Shown in pieces: positions 5,612 to 8,094 of a stretch of 8,094 bases of DNA. Location: positions 1 to 8,094 of the forward strand of contig JAJBTP010000469.1 in assembly GCA_020860805.1 (NCBI GenBank). Reading direction: 5' to 3'. Position 1 is the stretch's first letter. The number at the start of each line of letters is the position of its first letter. A model generated the notes under the pieces. The model was not told the DNA's origin. It saw nothing but the letters and a program-made list of their open reading frames with translations, and made no database searches. A program made the position numbers and the translations under genes. This DNA comes from Tannerellaceae bacterium (GTDB lineage Bacteria > Bacteroidota > Bacteroidia > Bacteroidales > Tannerellaceae).

Positions 5612-8035
5612 CTATTTCTTTAAGGCACTTTCCACCCCGTTTTTCCAGGTATTAATAGATTCGTCTTTCAGCTCCATACCCTGAACCAGTTTGATTACCT
5701 GGTCGATAGGCATACCATACCGGAGAACCCCGGAAATCAGTTTAGCATAATTCCAGAATTCAGGGTTGAATTTACCATCCAGCCCTTCGATAGTCATTTT
5801 ATATCCCCGTTTATTTTTAAACTGGAAGTCGTAATGTTTTTGTCCGTCTTCATCGTAGCTTTTAATGATAGTACCTTTCATTACGTTCTTTGGCAACATG
5901 ATACCTTCATCATCATCAGCCAAACCGGTAAATATTTCATACGGCCGGCCGTTTAGTAATCCTACAAAAGCAATCCATTTTTCCCGGTTATTCTGGAATT
6001 TAACCACATCCGCTTCCAGTTCCCGTGGGCGTTTGGATACAATTATAGGAGGTTCCATACAGTTACAATCGCCTTTCTTTTTCCCTTTATCCGTAGAAAT
6101 CAATACGCCCGAACGCGAACCATCACGATAAACCGTACAACCCTTACAACCGCTTTTCCATGCCTCAATATACAGTGTATTTACTAACTCCTCACTGGCA
6201 TCGTTAGGCAGATTGATGGTTACACTGATAGAGTGATCCACCCATTGCTGGATACGTCCCTGCATCCGTACTTTTTGTAACCAGTCTACATCGTTGGAAG
6301 TTGCTTTATAATAAGGTGATTTTTCCACTAACTCATTAATTTCTTCCTGCGAGTAATTTTTAGCAGCCGGATAGCCGTTCGCTTGCATCCAGGTTACGAA
6401 TTTATGGTGAAAGACGGTATATTCTTCGAAAGCATCTCCGGTATCATCCACAAAATCAACCCGCGCAGAAACATCATTCGGATTAACTTTACGGCGACGG
6501 CGGTACACGGGTAAAAATACCGGTTCAATTCCGGAAGTTGTTTGTGTCATTAAACTGGTGGTTCCGGTTGGAGCAATGGTCAGGCAGGCTATGTTACGAC
6601 GGCCATGTTTGATCATTAAATCATATAACTCCGCATCTGCTTCACGCAAACGATTGATAAACGGATTGTTCTCTTCCCGTTTAGCATCGTAAATTTCAAA
6701 AGCCCCTCTTTCTTTGGCCATCTCGACAGAAGAACGATAAGCAGCCAAAGCCAGCGTTTTCTGTACATTTTCGGCAAAATCAGTAGCTTCATCCGTACCA
6801 TACCGCAGATTTAAAGCAGCAATCATATCTCCTTCGGCTGTGATACCTACACCGGTACGACGGCCCTGAAGCGTTTTCTTTTGAATCTTTTCCCATAAAT
6901 GACGTTCAGTCTGCCGGACTTCAATGGTTTCAGGGTCAGAATCAATTTTTTCCAGAATCTTCTCAATCTTTTCAGATTCCAGGTCGATAATATCATCCAT
7001 AATCCGTTGTGCTAAGGATACATGACTTTTGAATAGTTCAAAATCAAAGTAAGCATCTTTAGTAAACGGGTTCACTACATACGAATAAAGATTAATAGCC
7101 AGTAACCGGCAACTATCATAAGGACATAAAGGTATCTCACCGCAAGGATTAGTAGATACGGTACGGAAACCTAAATCTGCATAGGAATCAGGGACAGATT
7201 CTTTCAGAATTGTATCCCAGAACAGTACACCAGGCTCTGCAGATTTCCATGCATTGTGGATAATTTTATTCCAAAGTTCAGTTGCATTTACCTCTTTAAC
7301 AGTAGTCGGATTATCAGAATAAACCGGATATTGTTGTTGATAGGGAGTACCATTGATAACAGCATTCATAAATTCATCATCAATTTTCACAGATACATTC
7401 GCACCTGTAACTTTCCCTTCAGTCATTTTAGCATCAATAAATGATTCCGAATCAGGGTGCTTAATAGATGCACTTAGCATCAAAGCGCCCCGTCTTCCAT
7501 CCTGAGCAACTTCACGGGTTGAATTTGAATAACGTTCCATAAAAGGAACCAACCCTGTAGAAGTTAATGCAGAGTTTTTTACGGGTGAACCTTTCGGACG
7601 AATATGAGATAAGTCATGCCCTACACCACCACGTCTTTTCATTAATTGAACCTGCTCTTCATCTATCCGGATAATAGCACCATATGAATCGGCCTCTCCG
7701 TCCAGACCAATTACAAAACAGTTGGAGAGCGAAGCAATCTGAAAATCATTTCCAATACCGGTCATAGGACTTCCTTGTGGAACGATGTATTTAAAATGAT
7801 CAAACAGTTCGAAAAGTTCCTGTTCAGACAGTGGGTTAGGATACTTGTTTTCTACCCGGGCAATTTCCCTGGCCAGACGTTGATGCATGTCTTTCGGTGA
7901 TTTTTCATAAATATTCCCAAATGCATCTTTGAGCGCATACTTATTAACCCATACCTTAGCGGCTAGTTCATCACCTGTAAAATAGTCTAAAGAAGCTTTG
8001 TAGGCTTCGTCAAAAGTGTAAGTTTTTTGATTCAC
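5612..8035 (-). CDS. nrdJ: Adenosylcobalamin-dependent (class II) ribonucleotide reductase, ending early at an in-frame TAG
   Basis: Reduces ribonucleotides (diphosphates in the Thermotoga-like branch) to deoxyribonucleotides with a B12-generated thiyl radical; cytoplasmic. 807 aa to the amber codon. Key residues by comparison with Thermotoga NrdJ: radical Cys298 and Glu300 in NPCGE, and the redox pair Cys106 (SLSNCF) and Cys309 (DSCRL), 11 residues after Cys298. Other family blocks are KRRGGVGHDLSHIRP (about 133-147), GANVSVKI, and APTGTTSLMTQTTSGIEP. The last 100 or so residues resemble the TSCPD domain; no ATP-cone is evident at the N-terminus. The start is GTG at 8035-8033: its product MNQKTYTFDEAYKAS matches the usual family N-terminus, and the frame upstream to the window edge has no ATG, GTG or TTG. 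The C-terminal cysteine tail needed for turnover is cut off by TAG 5614-5612 and lies in frame downstream (5495-5611). A terminator follows at 5433-5467. Confidence 0.92.
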   Translation of the reverse strand: MNQKTYTFDEAYKASLDYFTGDELAAKVWVNKYALKDAFGNIYEKSPKDMHQRLAREIARVENKYPNPLSEQELFELFDHFKYIVPQGSPMTGIGNDFQIASLSNCFVIGLDGEADSYGAIIRIDEEQVQLMKRRGGVGHDLSHIRPKGSPVKNSALTSTGLVPFMERYSNSTREVAQDGRRGALMLSASIKHPDSESFIDAKMTEGKVTGANVSVKIDDEFMNAVINGTPYQQQYPVYSDNPTTVKEVNATELWNKIIHNAWKSAEPGVLFWDTILKESVPDSYADLGFRTVSTNPCGEIPLCPYDSCRLLAINLYSYVVNPFTKDAYFDFELFKSHVSLAQRIMDDIIDLESEKIEKILEKIDSDPETIEVRQTERHLWEKIQKKTLQGRRTGVGITAEGDMIAALNLRYGTDEATDFAENVQKTLALAAYRSSVEMAKERGAFEIYDAKREENNPFINRLREADAELYDLMIKHGRRNIACLTIAPTGTTSLMTQTTSGIEPVFLPVYRRRRKVNPNDVSARVDFVDDTGDAFEEYTVFHHKFVTWMQANGYPAAKNYSQEEINELVEKSPYYKATSNDVDWLQKVRMQGRIQQWVDHSISVTINLPNDASEELVNTLYIEAWKSGCKGCTVYRDGSRSGVLISTDKGKKKGDCNCMEPPIIVSKRPRELEADVVKFQNNREKWIAFVGLLNGRPYEIFTGLADDDEGIMLPKNVMKGTIIKSYDEDGQKHYDFQFKNKRGYKMTIEGLDGKFNPEFWNYAKLISGVLRYGMPIDQVIKLVQGMELKDESINTWKNGVESALKK

Positions 8036-8040
8036 TGCAT
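8032..8040 (-). promoter_or_regulatory. Two-codon ATG-CAG-TGA micro-ORF overlapping the nrdJ GTG start
   Basis: On the minus strand ATG (8040-8038), CAG and TGA (8034-8032) make a two-codon frame whose stop overlaps the nrdJ start as GTGA. The ATG is two frames away from nrdJ and cannot start it. The arrangement resembles a start-stop coupling junction, but it could be chance. The rest of the visible leader (8041-8094) is AT-rich; I see no Shine-Dalgarno sequence and no secure promoter in it. Confidence 0.3.
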
Positions 8041-8094
8041 TAGGATTTAGAATTGCAGTGCAAGTTTACGAATAGTTGAAAGATTACATAACTA

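Noticed and set aside
5495..5614. A frameshift as the cause of the short nrdJ frame
   Set aside because: Translation by hand shows that the tail is in the same frame as the body (117 bases from the amber codon to the TAA). Only the TAG interrupts it.
8036..8094. Cobalamin riboswitch or promoter upstream of the B12-dependent nrdJ
   Set aside because: Only 59 bases are visible, with no B12-box-like sequence and no good -33/-7 pair. An ATTCGTA match to the malQ -7 region lacks the rest of the promoter.
1..8094. A new multi-gene system such as defence, mobile element or biosynthetic cluster
   Set aside because: All four genes belong to well-known housekeeping families, and the non-coding space is short and accounted for.

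Overview
The window looks like chromosomal housekeeping DNA from a member of the order Bacteroidales (phylum Bacteroidota). The evidence is a two-CBM20 GH77 4-alpha-glucanotransferase, a class II (B12-dependent) ribonucleotide reductase of the Bacteroides type, a fused MltF-type lipoprotein, no clear Shine-Dalgarno sequences, and a Bacteroides-like -33/-7 promoter. The genus cannot be fixed from the sequence.

Layout, left to right. (1) Bases 1-1212, + strand: the 3' part of a 23S rRNA uracil-C5-methyltransferase gene (rlmD-like). It enters from outside the window, and all four iron-sulphur cysteines are visible. (2) Bases 1255-2670, + strand: an MltF-type lipoprotein with a solute-binding domain and a lytic transglycosylase domain, 42 bp downstream and probably co-transcribed. 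A pair of inverted GC-rich REP-like repeats flanks its start codon, and the second copy encodes part of its signal peptide. (3) Bases 2680-5361, - strand: malQ, convergent with mltF (9 bp gap) and of the DPE2-like architecture (CBM20-CBM20-GH77 with a long insert). (4) Bases 5362-5494: a compact control region holding a probable malQ promoter, a perfect 20-bp palindrome, repeated TTAATTGAC half-sites and an intrinsic terminator for the gene upstream. (5) Bases 5495-8035, - strand: nrdJ. Its frame is interrupted by one in-frame TAG at 5612-5614. Behind the TAG the C-terminal cysteine-rich zinc-ribbon tail continues intact in the same frame to a TAA at 5495-5497.

The genes do not form one pathway: they cover rRNA modification, cell-wall turnover, maltodextrin metabolism and dNTP synthesis. 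No mobile element, CRISPR array, defence system, tRNA or rRNA gene was found, and there is no sign of a novel multi-gene system. The most notable observation is the amber codon that detaches the redox tail of the ribonucleotide reductase. Next are the repeat-derived signal peptide of mltF and the palindromic operator candidate in front of malQ.
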